A DNA stretch of 64,000 nucleotides from Clostridium sp. Marseille-P2415 (GTDB taxonomy: Bacteria > Bacillota > Clostridia > Lachnospirales > Lachnospiraceae): the NCBI RefSeq assembly GCF_900155545.1, contig NZ_LT732526.1, positions 3,744,286 through 3,808,285 on the forward strand, given 5' to 3'. The translations under genes and the position numbers were made by a program. The notes beneath the pieces were generated by a model, which was given only the letters and a program-made list of their open reading frames with translations, made no database searches and had not been told where the DNA came from. Positions 26,796-33,538 of this stretch are shown here, piece after piece (position 1 is the first letter of the stretch; every line of letters starts with the position of its first letter).

Positions 26796-27121
26796 GAAAT
26801 CCTAGGATATCATGCATTATCACGCCCCCCAGAAGACAGGAAATTGTATGCAAAAGCCTGCACACAAAACTGCACACAAACCCCTTGTAAATCCTTGTAT
26901 GTCCCTGGTAAAGAAGTGTTTCGTCGGGGGAGGGTTCGACACTGATGTCGCGATCTACGACGTTAGGTACTCATCAATAGAGTTGGATAAGGGGTAACGA
27001 AATGTGACACCCTTCCGCTCGTACCGGAGGGCGAGCTGAGAATTCAACCGGTGGGGGCCGTAGGTTTTCATCAAGAGGGAAAAAAGGCAGCAGGGACAAT
27101 TGTGACCTGCTGCCGGGAAAA
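26796..27121. other. Non-coding stretch after the excisionase-like gene
   Basis: No gene is seen. It contains CCTAGG-AAAT-CCTAGG-type short repeats near 26790-26806, two copies of TGCACACAAA (26859-26868 and 26871-26880), and a GC-rich patch with several short inverted repeats around 26930-27060 that could be an old attachment or transfer site. The only confident element is the minus-strand terminator at 27080-27114. Confidence 0.4.
27080..27114 (-). terminator. Intrinsic terminator of the antisense RNA
   Basis: GGCAGCAGG (27086-27094) pairs with CCTGCTGCC (27106-27114). Read on the minus strand the stem is followed by TTTTTTCCC, a proper terminator. It lies opposite the promoter side of the small toxin gene and would end a minus-strand transcript starting near 27433. 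Confidence 0.75.
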
Positions 27122-27125
27122 GTAA

Positions 27126-27154
27126 TTGCACATTGAAATGGGATATGTTACCAT
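27126..27154 (+). promoter_or_regulatory. Candidate toxin promoter
   Basis: TTGCAC (27126-27131), 17 bases, then TACCAT (27149-27154), predicting a start near 27161 and a leader of about 65 bases before the toxin ATG. The -10 box is weak. Confidence 0.4.
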
Positions 27155-27192
27155 AGTGACATGGAGCAATCGTGTTACTGCAAGGGTGTTGG

Positions 27193-27217
27193 CCTCCCAT
27201 TATACATAGTTGGGAGG
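27193..27217 (+). promoter_or_regulatory. Hairpin that hides the toxin ribosome site
   Basis: CCTCCCA (27193-27199) pairs perfectly with TGGGAGG (27211-27217), which is the toxin Shine-Dalgarno sequence, 8 bases before the ATG at 27226. Sequestration of the ribosome site in the toxin mRNA is a known feature of type I toxins. Confidence 0.6.
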
Positions 27218-27225
27218 TGATGCGG

Positions 27226-27309
27226 ATGAAATATGACTTTAAAGACCTTATGGCCTTTGGAACTTTTATCATCGCATTGCTTACCTTTATTTTTTATAAT
27301 TGTAAGTAG
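27226..27309 (+). CDS. 27-residue hydrophobic peptide, putative holin-like type I toxin
   Basis: The peptide starts 'MKYDFKDLMAFGTFIIAL' and ends with the aromatic stretch 'LTFIFYNCK'. 'LMAFGTFIIALLTFIF' matches the putative holin-like toxin family (Hol_Tox, TxpA/BsrG-like): an acidic start, then one membrane helix. GGGAGG (27212-27217) is the ribosome site; an ATG at 27220 is in frame but too close to it. Such peptides damage the membrane when the antisense RNA is lost. The family match is by pattern only, but promoter, hairpin and antisense elements agree. Confidence 0.7.
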   Translation: MKYDFKDLMAFGTFIIALLTFIFYNCK

Positions 27310-27439
27310 CGTTTTTCTATAAAGGCCTGGAAACAGGCAATAGAAAACCACCCTTGTAAACTTTGAGCGGTTGAAAGGATGGCATTTCTATCTTTTTACT
27401 GGTCAACCCCTTGTGGGCGGTTGTTCCTTTTGTAATTCT

Positions 27440-27468
27440 AATATAGCATATCCGGAACGGCATTTCAA
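27440..27468 (-). promoter_or_regulatory. Antisense RNA promoter
   Basis: On the minus strand TTGAAA (27468-27463), a 17-base spacer and TATATT (27445-27440), close to the vegetative consensus, predicting a start near 27433. It faces the toxin gene from its 3' side. Confidence 0.65.
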
Positions 27469-27616
27469 GCCTATTCTTCCTCGCCAGATATATATTCCAA
27501 ACACAGGGGCTAATAAAAAAATCAAACCCGATCACACACCAATGCAAAGGGGATATTCTGATTATAATATAGATTTATCCCTTTGCAAACCGAAATGTAA
27601 AGGAGAGTATTTTAAA

Positions 27617-27890
27617 ATGGCAAGAGAAACAGAGATTGATGAAAAAATCACAAATATTGAGACATTGGTAAAAAAAAACTCAAGTTATGATTAGTGATTT
27701 GTATGAAAGTTATTTTTGTGAAGAAGTTAAATCGGAAATGGATACCTGGAAAATCTTGTCTCATTATTATGGCAATCCTGATGGGGTAAAAATGGGGTAC
27801 GCTCTTGATTTTTCCCTTCCATTATGTTATAGTATCCCCCATAATAAGGCCGTGAAACCCTTGATTTTAAAGGAAATTTCACAACAATGA
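27617..27890 (+). pseudogene. Small ORF pair, possibly one gene frameshifted at an A9 run
   Basis: ATG 27617, with AAAGGAGAG upstream, opens 'MARETEIDEKITNIETLVKK' and ends at 27692-27694. In the next frame an ATG at 27687 continues 'MISDLYESYFCEEVKSE' to a stop at 27888-27890. The switch occurs at a run of nine A bases, so a one-base change there would join them into one protein of about 90 residues. The second half also overlaps the queT promoter. Function unknown. Confidence 0.3.
27805..27833 (+). promoter_or_regulatory. queT promoter
   Basis: TTGATT (27805-27810), 17 bases, then TATAGT (27828-27833). The predicted start near 27840 gives a leader of about 100 bases. A stem GTGAAA (27852-27857) / TTTCAC (27877-27882) lies before the riboswitch. 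Confidence 0.65.
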
Positions 27891-27892
27891 CC

Positions 27893-27934
27893 GGTGTGTT
27901 CGAGACCTTCCACACCTAAAACAAAACTAAAGGA
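27893..27934 (+). promoter_or_regulatory. PreQ1-I riboswitch
   Basis: Stem P1 is GGTGTG (27893-27898) with CACACC (27911-27916). The loop starts with the diagnostic GTTCNAG-type sequence and the tail is A-rich and ends AAAACTAA, as in preQ1-I aptamers, where the tail pairs back into the loop. The AAGGAG ribosome site of queT follows directly in the tail, so preQ1 binding should block translation. The downstream gene is a queuosine-precursor transporter, which fits. Confidence 0.85.
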
Positions 27935-27943
27935 GAATTGAAT

Positions 27944-28447
27944 ATGAGTAACAAAACATCAGAAAGGACCTATTTTATGGTCTATTCGGCAGTGATTGCT
28001 GCAATCTACACCGTTCTGACTATTATTTTTGCGCCTGTCAGCTTCGGTCCGGTCCAGTTCAGGATCTCAGAAATCCTTTGCATACTCCCGTTTTTTACGC
28101 CGGCAGCAATTCCAGGATTGTTTATTGGCTGTTTGTTGTCCAATTTTCTGTGCGGTGCCGCCACACTGGATGTTATTTTCGGCAGCCTGGCAACCTTAAT
28201 CGGAGCGGTCGGTTCCTATAAGCTTCGCAAGACCAAATGGCTGGTATGCGTACCGCCGATTCTGGCAAACACCATTATCATCCCGTGGGTGCTTAAGTAT
28301 GCTTACGGCTCTGAGGATTTCATCTGGTATGCGATGATCACGGTTGGAATCGGTGAAATACTTGCAATTGGCGTGCTGGGAAATCTGCTGCTTGGTATTT
28401 TAAACTGCTATAAGCATATCGTATTCAGACGTTTTTTGTCTAAATAA
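27944..28447 (+). CDS. queT: Queuosine precursor transporter QueT
   Basis: A 167-residue integral membrane protein of the QueT family (ECF-type S component). Landmarks are 'AAIYTVLTIIFAPVSFGP', 'QFRISEILCILPFF' and 'GLFIGCLLSNFLCGA', with about five membrane helices. It imports preQ0/preQ1 or queuine for tRNA modification. ATG 27944 is chosen over TTG 27938 because AGGAG (27931-27935) is at the right distance. It is controlled by the preQ1-I riboswitch in its leader. Confidence 0.92.
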   Translation: MSNKTSERTYFMVYSAVIAAIYTVLTIIFAPVSFGPVQFRISEILCILPFFTPAAIPGLFIGCLLSNFLCGAATLDVIFGSLATLIGAVGSYKLRKTKWLVCVPPILANTIIIPWVLKYAYGSEDFIWYAMITVGIGEILAIGVLGNLLLGILNCYKHIVFRRFLSK

Positions 28448-28569
28448 TGATCGTTCCATAATATCCGGAAAATTCCTGACTATCATAGACAATTCATAAG
28501 CTTTTTCGCCAGCATTTTACAAGTTCCATAATAAGTTACATTTAAAAAAATAAATTTAAACGGATTTTG

Positions 28570-28606
28570 AAAATGTAACCAAAATGTAACCGGTATCGTT
28601 TATAAT
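28570..28606 (+). promoter_or_regulatory. Promoter with tandem 11-bp repeats in place of a -35 box
   Basis: AAAATGTAACC occurs twice in tandem (28570-28580 and 28581-28591), followed by TATAAT at 28601-28606. There is no consensus -35. An inverted copy (GTTACATTT) lies near 28532-28541. Direct repeats with an 11-bp period at this position are typical of OmpR/PhoB-type response regulators; read on the other strand the repeat is GGTTACATTTT, similar to Pho boxes. Confidence 0.55.
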
Positions 28607-28629
28607 AGTGACATAATAAAAGGACAGTG

Positions 28630-29529
28630 GTGAAGAATATGGCAATAGGAAGAATGAGCGTGGTTCGTAATGCCGATCGTTATTTCACGGTAGCAGTAGA
28701 CGAATGCAAGGATTGGGGTATAAAAGGAGTAATGTTTCATGGTAATGATTCTCAGGGCATCTGTTACAACAGCCTGTTGGAGATGATTATGAATATGGAC
28801 CGTATCTTCGATGATATTGGGAGTCCCAAGCAAACATTTCAAATGCGGTGCTTTCCCGGTGCGAAGCCTCCGGCTTTTGTGACACGAAGGTGCGAAGAGG
28901 AACAACGGGAGGGGAAAGAGGCAACCTTCTTTATTTACGTGCAGTACCGTTACCATGCAAGCTTGCAGGGGACAATCAGCTGGCAGGGAGGAGAACGCAC
29001 GGAGGCGTTTGAAAGTGAGCTGCAGTTGATCCTGTTGATTGATGAGATTTTAAACGGGCGTTTTCCGGAGAGTCAGGAAGGAAAATCTTTAAACTCCTGC
29101 CACGTATCCATTGACGTTTATAATTCCGGCCGGATTGTAGGAAATTATCAAAATATACCTGCGGAAAAGGTGGAGCAGTTTAGCGTTCCGGTTGATTTGG
29201 CAGGCAGCCTTTGTAATTTTATGGAAATTGGAATTTCAGAGGATGAAACTTTGAAATACGGACTTAATTATGGACAGCTGATATCCAGTGAGGCCTGTTC
29301 CATGTGCAGGAAGGGCGGGCAAAAGGCATCCTTTTCAATTAAAGTAATGTTCCAGGAGTATTCTACCTGGCAGGGCATTATTTACTGGCGGGAAGGAAGA
29401 GTGCAGCTGCCGTTTCGGAGTTTTAAGGAGATGCTTTACATGATTGCTTCCGCAGCGGAAGCAGCCACTGCCAATGATGGGGACAGGGACTACGGGGAAG
29501 AGGCACCTTCTTTTGCCATAGGGTCTTAA
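28630..29529 (+). CDS. Conserved unknown protein with an internal duplicated domain
   Basis: About 299 residues, cytoplasmic, no signal or membrane segment. Two related segments of about 50 residues occur: 'ATFFIYVQYRYHASLQGTI' with 'SWQGG' and a Phe/Leu-Ile helix, and again 'ASFSIKVMFQEYSTWQGII' with 'YWREG' and 'FRSFKEMLYMI'. The shared pattern is F-x-I-x-V-x6-WQG-x-I-x-W-x2-G followed by a helix. I do not recognise a named family. Start: AAAGGA (28617-28622) favours GTG 28630 or GTG 28627; ATG 28639 is too far. It has its own tandem-repeat promoter and terminator, so it is monocistronic and probably two-component regulated. Confidence 0.75.
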   Translation: MKNMAIGRMSVVRNADRYFTVAVDECKDWGIKGVMFHGNDSQGICYNSLLEMIMNMDRIFDDIGSPKQTFQMRCFPGAKPPAFVTRRCEEEQREGKEATFFIYVQYRYHASLQGTISWQGGERTEAFESELQLILLIDEILNGRFPESQEGKSLNSCHVSIDVYNSGRIVGNYQNIPAEKVEQFSVPVDLAGSLCNFMEIGISEDETLKYGLNYGQLISSEACSMCRKGGQKASFSIKVMFQEYSTWQGIIYWREGRVQLPFRSFKEMLYMIASAAEAATANDGDRDYGEEAPSFAIGS

Positions 29530-29547
29530 GAAGTAGTGGTATAAAGT

Positions 29548-29586
29548 GCACTTTACAGGTCATAAAATCTGTAAGGTGCCTTTTTC
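29548..29586 (+). terminator. Terminator of the duplicated-domain gene
   Basis: GCACTTTACAG (29548-29558) pairs with CTGTAAGGTGC (29569-29579, one G-T pair), followed by CTTTTTC. Confidence 0.78.
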
Positions 29587-29614
29587 AATATAAGATTATA
29601 TTGTAGATTTTCTG

Positions 29615-29647
29615 ACTGCTTTCTTATATAATGGATAAGAAAGCAGT
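29615..29647. promoter_or_regulatory. Perfect 13-bp dyad over the murC -10 region
   Basis: ACTGCTTTCTTAT (29615-29627) and ATAAGAAAGCAGT (29635-29647) are perfect inverted copies with a 7-base centre. TATAAT at 29627-29632 lies at that centre, so a protein bound there would occupy the probable murC promoter. No T-run follows, so it is not a terminator. Confidence 0.55.
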
Positions 29648-29727
29648 TGACTTTACAAAAGAAAAGCAGTAAAAGTAAGAGGAAGTATCAGTCATCATAG
29701 AAAAACAAAATTAAGGATGGAAAAAAC

Positions 29728-31107
29728 ATGTATCAAATTGATTTTCATAAACCAGAAGCAATTCATTTTATTGGAATAGGCGGAATCAGCATGAGCGGTT
29801 TGGCGGAAATTCTTATTGATGAGGGATTTACTGTTACGGGTTCCGATTCTCATGAATCAGAGCTGACGCAACATTTGGAGGCAAAGGGAGCAAAAATCGC
29901 ATACGGACAGCGGCCGGAGAATATCACTGAGGGGATCGATGTGGTCGTCTATACGGCGGCAGTGCATCCGGATAATCCGGAGTTTATAGAAGCCAGGGAA
30001 AAACAGCTTCCGATTCTCAGCCGGGCAGAGCTGCTGGGCCAGATGATGGCAAACTATCAGAACTCCATAGCTGTTTCCGGAACTCACGGCAAGACCACGA
30101 CCACATCCATGATAACAGAGGTCCTTTTATCGGCGGACACAGACCCCACCATATCGGTTGGAGGAATCTTAAATTCCATCGGCGGTAATATCCGGGTGGG
30201 CGGTCCGGAAATGTTTGTAACAGAAGCCTGCGAATATACCAACAGCTTCTTATCCTTTTTCCCGACCATGGAAGTGATTTTAAACATAGAGGCAGACCAT
30301 CTGGACTTTTTTAAAGATATAAAGGATATACGGCACTCCTTCCGCCTTTTCGCTGAAAAGCTTCCGGAGGACGGATTGCTGGTGATCAACAATGACATAG
30401 AGAACAGGGAGAACATAACGGCTGGCCTTCCGTGCAAAGTGATCACGTTTGGTAAGAGGCCGGGAAGCAGATACCAGGCCGATGGGATCCGGTTTGATGA
30501 ATTGGCGAGGGCTACTTATGATCTGAAGATAGACGGAAAAATTGTAGATACGGTTGCCCTTGGCGTTCCGGGTGAGCATAACGTATACAATTCCCTGGCA
30601 GCAGCAGCAGTCTGCACGGAACTTGGGATATCCATGGATCTGATTAAAAAGGGGCTTAAACGCTTTACGGGAACCAACCGGCGTTTCGAGAAGAAGGGAG
30701 TTTTATCCGGTGTGACCATCATCGATGATTACGCCCATCATCCCCAGGAAATAAAGGCCACCCTGGAAACGGCAAAGCATTATCCTCATGAAAAGCTGTG
30801 GGTAGTGTTCCAGCCTCATACCTATACCAGAACAAAAGCATTTCTGGACGAATTTGCAGAGGCTTTGTCTCTGGCTGATGAGGTAATACTGGCGGATATC
30901 TATGCGGCCCGCGAAACTGACAATCTTGGAATCAGTTCCGGGGATATCGCGGATCGGATCGAAAAAAAAGGCGTGAAAGCGCATTACATACCGTCGTTTG
31001 ATGAAATTGAAACATTTATTTTGGAAAATTGTATACACGGTGATTTGTTGATAACTATGGGAGCCGGAGATATTGTAAAAGTGGGAGAAAAGCTGTTGGG
31101 CTTATAG
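29728..31107 (+). CDS. murC: UDP-N-acetylmuramate--L-alanine ligase
   Basis: A 459-residue Mur ligase. 'HFIGIGGISMSGLAEIL' is the MurC N-terminal nucleotide fold, 'AVSGTHGKTTTTSMI' the ATP loop, 'NIEADHLDFF' the central motif, and 'IDDYAHHPQEIKATL' and 'FQPHTYTRTKAF' the C-terminal domain. It adds L-alanine to UDP-MurNAc, the first step of the peptide stem, in the cytoplasm. murC stands alone here, away from other mur genes, behind a dyad-marked promoter. A terminator with DnaA boxes follows. Confidence 0.96.
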   Translation: MYQIDFHKPEAIHFIGIGGISMSGLAEILIDEGFTVTGSDSHESELTQHLEAKGAKIAYGQRPENITEGIDVVVYTAAVHPDNPEFIEAREKQLPILSRAELLGQMMANYQNSIAVSGTHGKTTTTSMITEVLLSADTDPTISVGGILNSIGGNIRVGGPEMFVTEACEYTNSFLSFFPTMEVILNIEADHLDFFKDIKDIRHSFRLFAEKLPEDGLLVINNDIENRENITAGLPCKVITFGKRPGSRYQADGIRFDELARATYDLKIDGKIVDTVALGVPGEHNVYNSLAAAAVCTELGISMDLIKKGLKRFTGTNRRFEKKGVLSGVTIIDDYAHHPQEIKATLETAKHYPHEKLWVVFQPHTYTRTKAFLDEFAEALSLADEVILADIYAARETDNLGISSGDIADRIEKKGVKAHYIPSFDEIETFILENCIHGDLLITMGAGDIVKVGEKLLGL

Positions 31108-31306
31108 TTATCCACATTATCCACATAGTTTTCAACATTTTATGTTAAGAAGCTATGTGGATTTTTTAATTTACATAATTTATAGTCTTACAATTTACAA
31201 AATCTCGGTTTTATCAGCAAATCGACACGATTCGGAGGAGAACTCCAAATTATGTATACCTGATTTCCACATTATCCACAGTTTCCACAATTCATTTAGT
31301 GGATAA
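31108..31306. promoter_or_regulatory. DnaA-box cluster upstream of dnaD
   Basis: Perfect TTATCCACA boxes lie at 31108-31116, 31117-31125 (head to tail, no gap) and 31272-31280. A fourth box with one mismatch, reversed (TTATCCACT), lies at 31298-31306. The cluster fills the gap between murC and dnaD, two genes for which DnaA control is plausible. This is not oriC by gene content, because dnaA, dnaN and gyrB are absent. Confidence 0.75.
31119..31168 (+). terminator. murC terminator overlapping a DnaA box
   Basis: ATCCACATAG (31119-31128) pairs with CTATGTGGAT (31153-31162), followed by a T6 run. The left arm shares seven bases with the second DnaA box, so DnaA binding and termination use the same DNA. 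Confidence 0.7.
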
Positions 31307-31369
31307 CTGCGCCTATTTTCTTTTGCAAAGACCTGTGGTATGATAAGAGCATGATAAAAAGGTGAGGTT

Positions 31370-32434
31370 ATGGCAGTGAATTTTAAGAGCAGTTTCAAGG
31401 TAAATGCGACGGTGATATCCAATGCTTTCATTGATGAGCATATGGCAGGAGCCAATGGAGAGTACATAAAGGAATATTTATATTTGATGCGCCATGAAGG
31501 AGAAGAGGTGACCGTTTCCATGATAGCGGATGCCTTAAACCATACGGAGGCGGATGTGGCGCGTGCGTTGTCTTACTGGAAGAAGGCAGGAGTCCTGGCG
31601 GAAGACGTTCCGGCCAGACGGGAAGTGTCTCCGGCAGTATCTGAGACAGCCTGTACCGGAAGTGCCGCAGCAGAGTCCGGGAAACCGGACGTGCCGCAGA
31701 AACGACCGGTCTATTCTCCTGAGAAAATAAGCGGCCTTGCCGGGGATGAGGACTTTTCCCAGCTCCTTTATATCGCACAGAAATATATGAATAAGGTATT
31801 TACCCAGAGAGAATGCGAGGTGTTCGCCTATCTCTATGACGGTCTTCATATGACGGCGGAACTGCTGGAATATGTGGTGGAATACTGTGTTCAGGGCGGG
31901 CACAGCAGCATCCGTTATATTGAAACAGTGGCCATCAGCTGGCATGAAAAAGGATTTCGGACCATTGAGGATGCAAAGAATCATGCGTTTTCCTTTTCCA
32001 AGGACTCCTTTGCTGTCATGAGGGCTTTTGGGTTAAATGACAGAAAGCCGGGAGATTTGGAACGGGATTTTATGGACCGCTGGTTCCGGGCCTATGGATT
32101 TGCCAGGGAGCTGGTGATCGAGGCATGCAACCGTACGTTATCTGCCACTCATGCACCCAGCTTCCAGTATGCGGATAAGATATTGGAAGGCTGGAAAAAA
32201 GCAGGGGTCCGCTCCATGGAAGAGGTCAGGAGACTGGACGAGCAGCATGCGGACCGGATAAAGAACGGCGGGAACAAGACAGGAAAGAATTCGGCTGCTG
32301 ATGGAAAGAACGGAGAATATAAGCAGGTTCCGGCCACAAAGGGGAGAAGCGGACAGAATCAGTTTCAGAATTTCCCTCAAAGAGAGATTGATTATGATGC
32401 CCTTGTCTTAAAGCAGCTGACAGAGCAGCAGTAG
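31370..32434 (+). CDS. DnaD-domain replication initiation protein
   Basis: A 354-residue DnaD/DnaB-like protein. An N-terminal winged-helix domain (about 1-85) has 'GEEVTVSMIADALNHTEADV'. After a low-complexity linker come two DnaD C-terminal domains (PF07261), each ending in a 'YxxxILxxW'-like helix: 'SIRYIETVAISWHEKG' and 'FQYADKILEGWKKAG'. DnaD proteins remodel the origin and help load the replicative helicase. It is followed after 35 bases by the helicase-loader gene, and the DnaA boxes upstream suggest coordinated control. Confidence 0.88.
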   Translation: MAVNFKSSFKVNATVISNAFIDEHMAGANGEYIKEYLYLMRHEGEEVTVSMIADALNHTEADVARALSYWKKAGVLAEDVPARREVSPAVSETACTGSAAAESGKPDVPQKRPVYSPEKISGLAGDEDFSQLLYIAQKYMNKVFTQRECEVFAYLYDGLHMTAELLEYVVEYCVQGGHSSIRYIETVAISWHEKGFRTIEDAKNHAFSFSKDSFAVMRAFGLNDRKPGDLERDFMDRWFRAYGFARELVIEACNRTLSATHAPSFQYADKILEGWKKAGVRSMEEVRRLDEQHADRIKNGGNKTGKNSAADGKNGEYKQVPATKGRSGQNQFQNFPQREIDYDALVLKQLTEQQ

Positions 32435-32469
32435 GATTTACGTAAGGCAGTATAAGAATGGAGGTAACT

Positions 32470-33465
32470 ATGGCGCTGAGCAATTCACAGTATAACGCCA
32501 TCATGCGGGCTTATGGGCAGCAGCAGTTTAAGAACCGCCATGAACAGGAAGAAAGGATTGCAGAGGTATATAAAAGGATTCCCGTTATCAAAGAGCTGGA
32601 TGATTCCATCAGCACCAGAGCGGTGGCTTGTGCGCGCAGACTTCTTGATGGGGATCAGGAAGCTCTTAAGGAGCTGCGCAGTGAAATCGCAGACTTGAGA
32701 GAACAGAAAAGCGTACTTTTAAAGGCAGCCGGGTTTTCTGCGGATTATATGGAGATGCGGCACCGGTGTCCGGATTGTAAGGATACCGGGTATGCGGATG
32801 GAGCGAAGTGCCACTGTTTCCGTCAGTCTGAGATGAAATATCTGTATGCCCAGTCCAATATTGAGGAGATTGTTGCGGTAGAAAATTTTGATACATTCTC
32901 CTATGAATATTTTGATGATACCAGGGTGATTTCGGTTTTGAACCGTACCGTAAAACAATATATGGGACAGGTCATGGAAACCTGCAGGAATTTTGTGAAG
33001 GGATTTTCCGCGGAGCATGGAAACCTGTTATTTACAGGGCCTACCGGAGTCGGCAAGACGTTTCTGACCAACTGCATTGCCAAGGAGCTGATTGACCGGT
33101 ATTATTCCGTCATTTACCTGTCCGCCAATGATTTATTTGAGGTGTTTTCCAAGAACCGGTTTGATTATCAGGATGAAGAAGACATGAAGGGCATGTATCA
33201 GTATATTCTGGACTGCGATCTTCTGATCATTGATGACCTGGGAACAGAGCTTAATAACAGCTTTACTTCTTCTGAGTTATTTTACTGCATCAATGAACGG
33301 CTTAATTCTTCTAAGTCCACCATTATTTCTACCAATCATCCCATGAACGAGCTGAGGGACCGGTATACGGAGCGTGTAACGTCCAGGCTGATCAGCCGGT
33401 ATACGGTGATTCCGCTTTACGGGGACGACATCCGTATTCGAAAGAAGGCAGGACGTACCGATTAA
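32470..33465 (+). CDS. DnaC/DnaI-like helicase loader ATPase
   Basis: A 331-residue AAA+ protein. An N-terminal zinc-binding segment 'CPDCKDTGYADGAKCHC' precedes the ATPase core with Walker A 'FTGPTGVGKTF', Walker B 'LLIIDDLGTE' and the sensor region 'IISTNHP'. DnaC/DnaI proteins load the replicative helicase onto single-stranded DNA. ATG 32470 is preceded by GGAGGT (32460-32465); an ATG at 32458 is upstream of that site and rejected. It pairs with dnaD as a primosome operon. Confidence 0.9.
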   Translation: MALSNSQYNAIMRAYGQQQFKNRHEQEERIAEVYKRIPVIKELDDSISTRAVACARRLLDGDQEALKELRSEIADLREQKSVLLKAAGFSADYMEMRHRCPDCKDTGYADGAKCHCFRQSEMKYLYAQSNIEEIVAVENFDTFSYEYFDDTRVISVLNRTVKQYMGQVMETCRNFVKGFSAEHGNLLFTGPTGVGKTFLTNCIAKELIDRYYSVIYLSANDLFEVFSKNRFDYQDEEDMKGMYQYILDCDLLIIDDLGTELNNSFTSSELFYCINERLNSSKSTIISTNHPMNELRDRYTERVTSRLISRYTVIPLYGDDIRIRKKAGRTD

Positions 33466-33538
33466 CTTGACTATTTTCGCACATAATGATATAAAAGAAC
33501 CGTTGCATAGCAATAAGATATGTTGAAGGAGAGAAGAA

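Larger units (their letters stand above)
27075..27433 (-). ncRNA. Probable antisense RNA of a type I toxin-antitoxin module
   Basis: A strong minus-strand promoter (27440-27468) and a minus-strand intrinsic terminator (27080-27114) bracket the small hydrophobic toxin gene. The predicted transcript of about 350 bases is fully complementary to the toxin message and has no coding frame of note. This is the layout of RatA/TxpA-like modules, where the antisense RNA blocks toxin translation or triggers decay. Ends are predicted by eye. Confidence 0.6.

Noticed and set aside
26930-27060. tRNA gene or attachment site in a tRNA
   Set aside because: GC-rich with a GGTTCGA-like piece, but no cloverleaf could be folded by eye.
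27371-27694. 107-residue plus frame after the toxin gene
   Set aside because: It has no family look and crosses the antisense promoter; only its last 25 codons, with their own ribosome site, seem possible.
31108-31306. Chromosomal origin of replication
   Set aside because: DnaA boxes are present, but there is no dnaA, dnaN, gyrB, rpmH or AT-rich unwinding region next to them.
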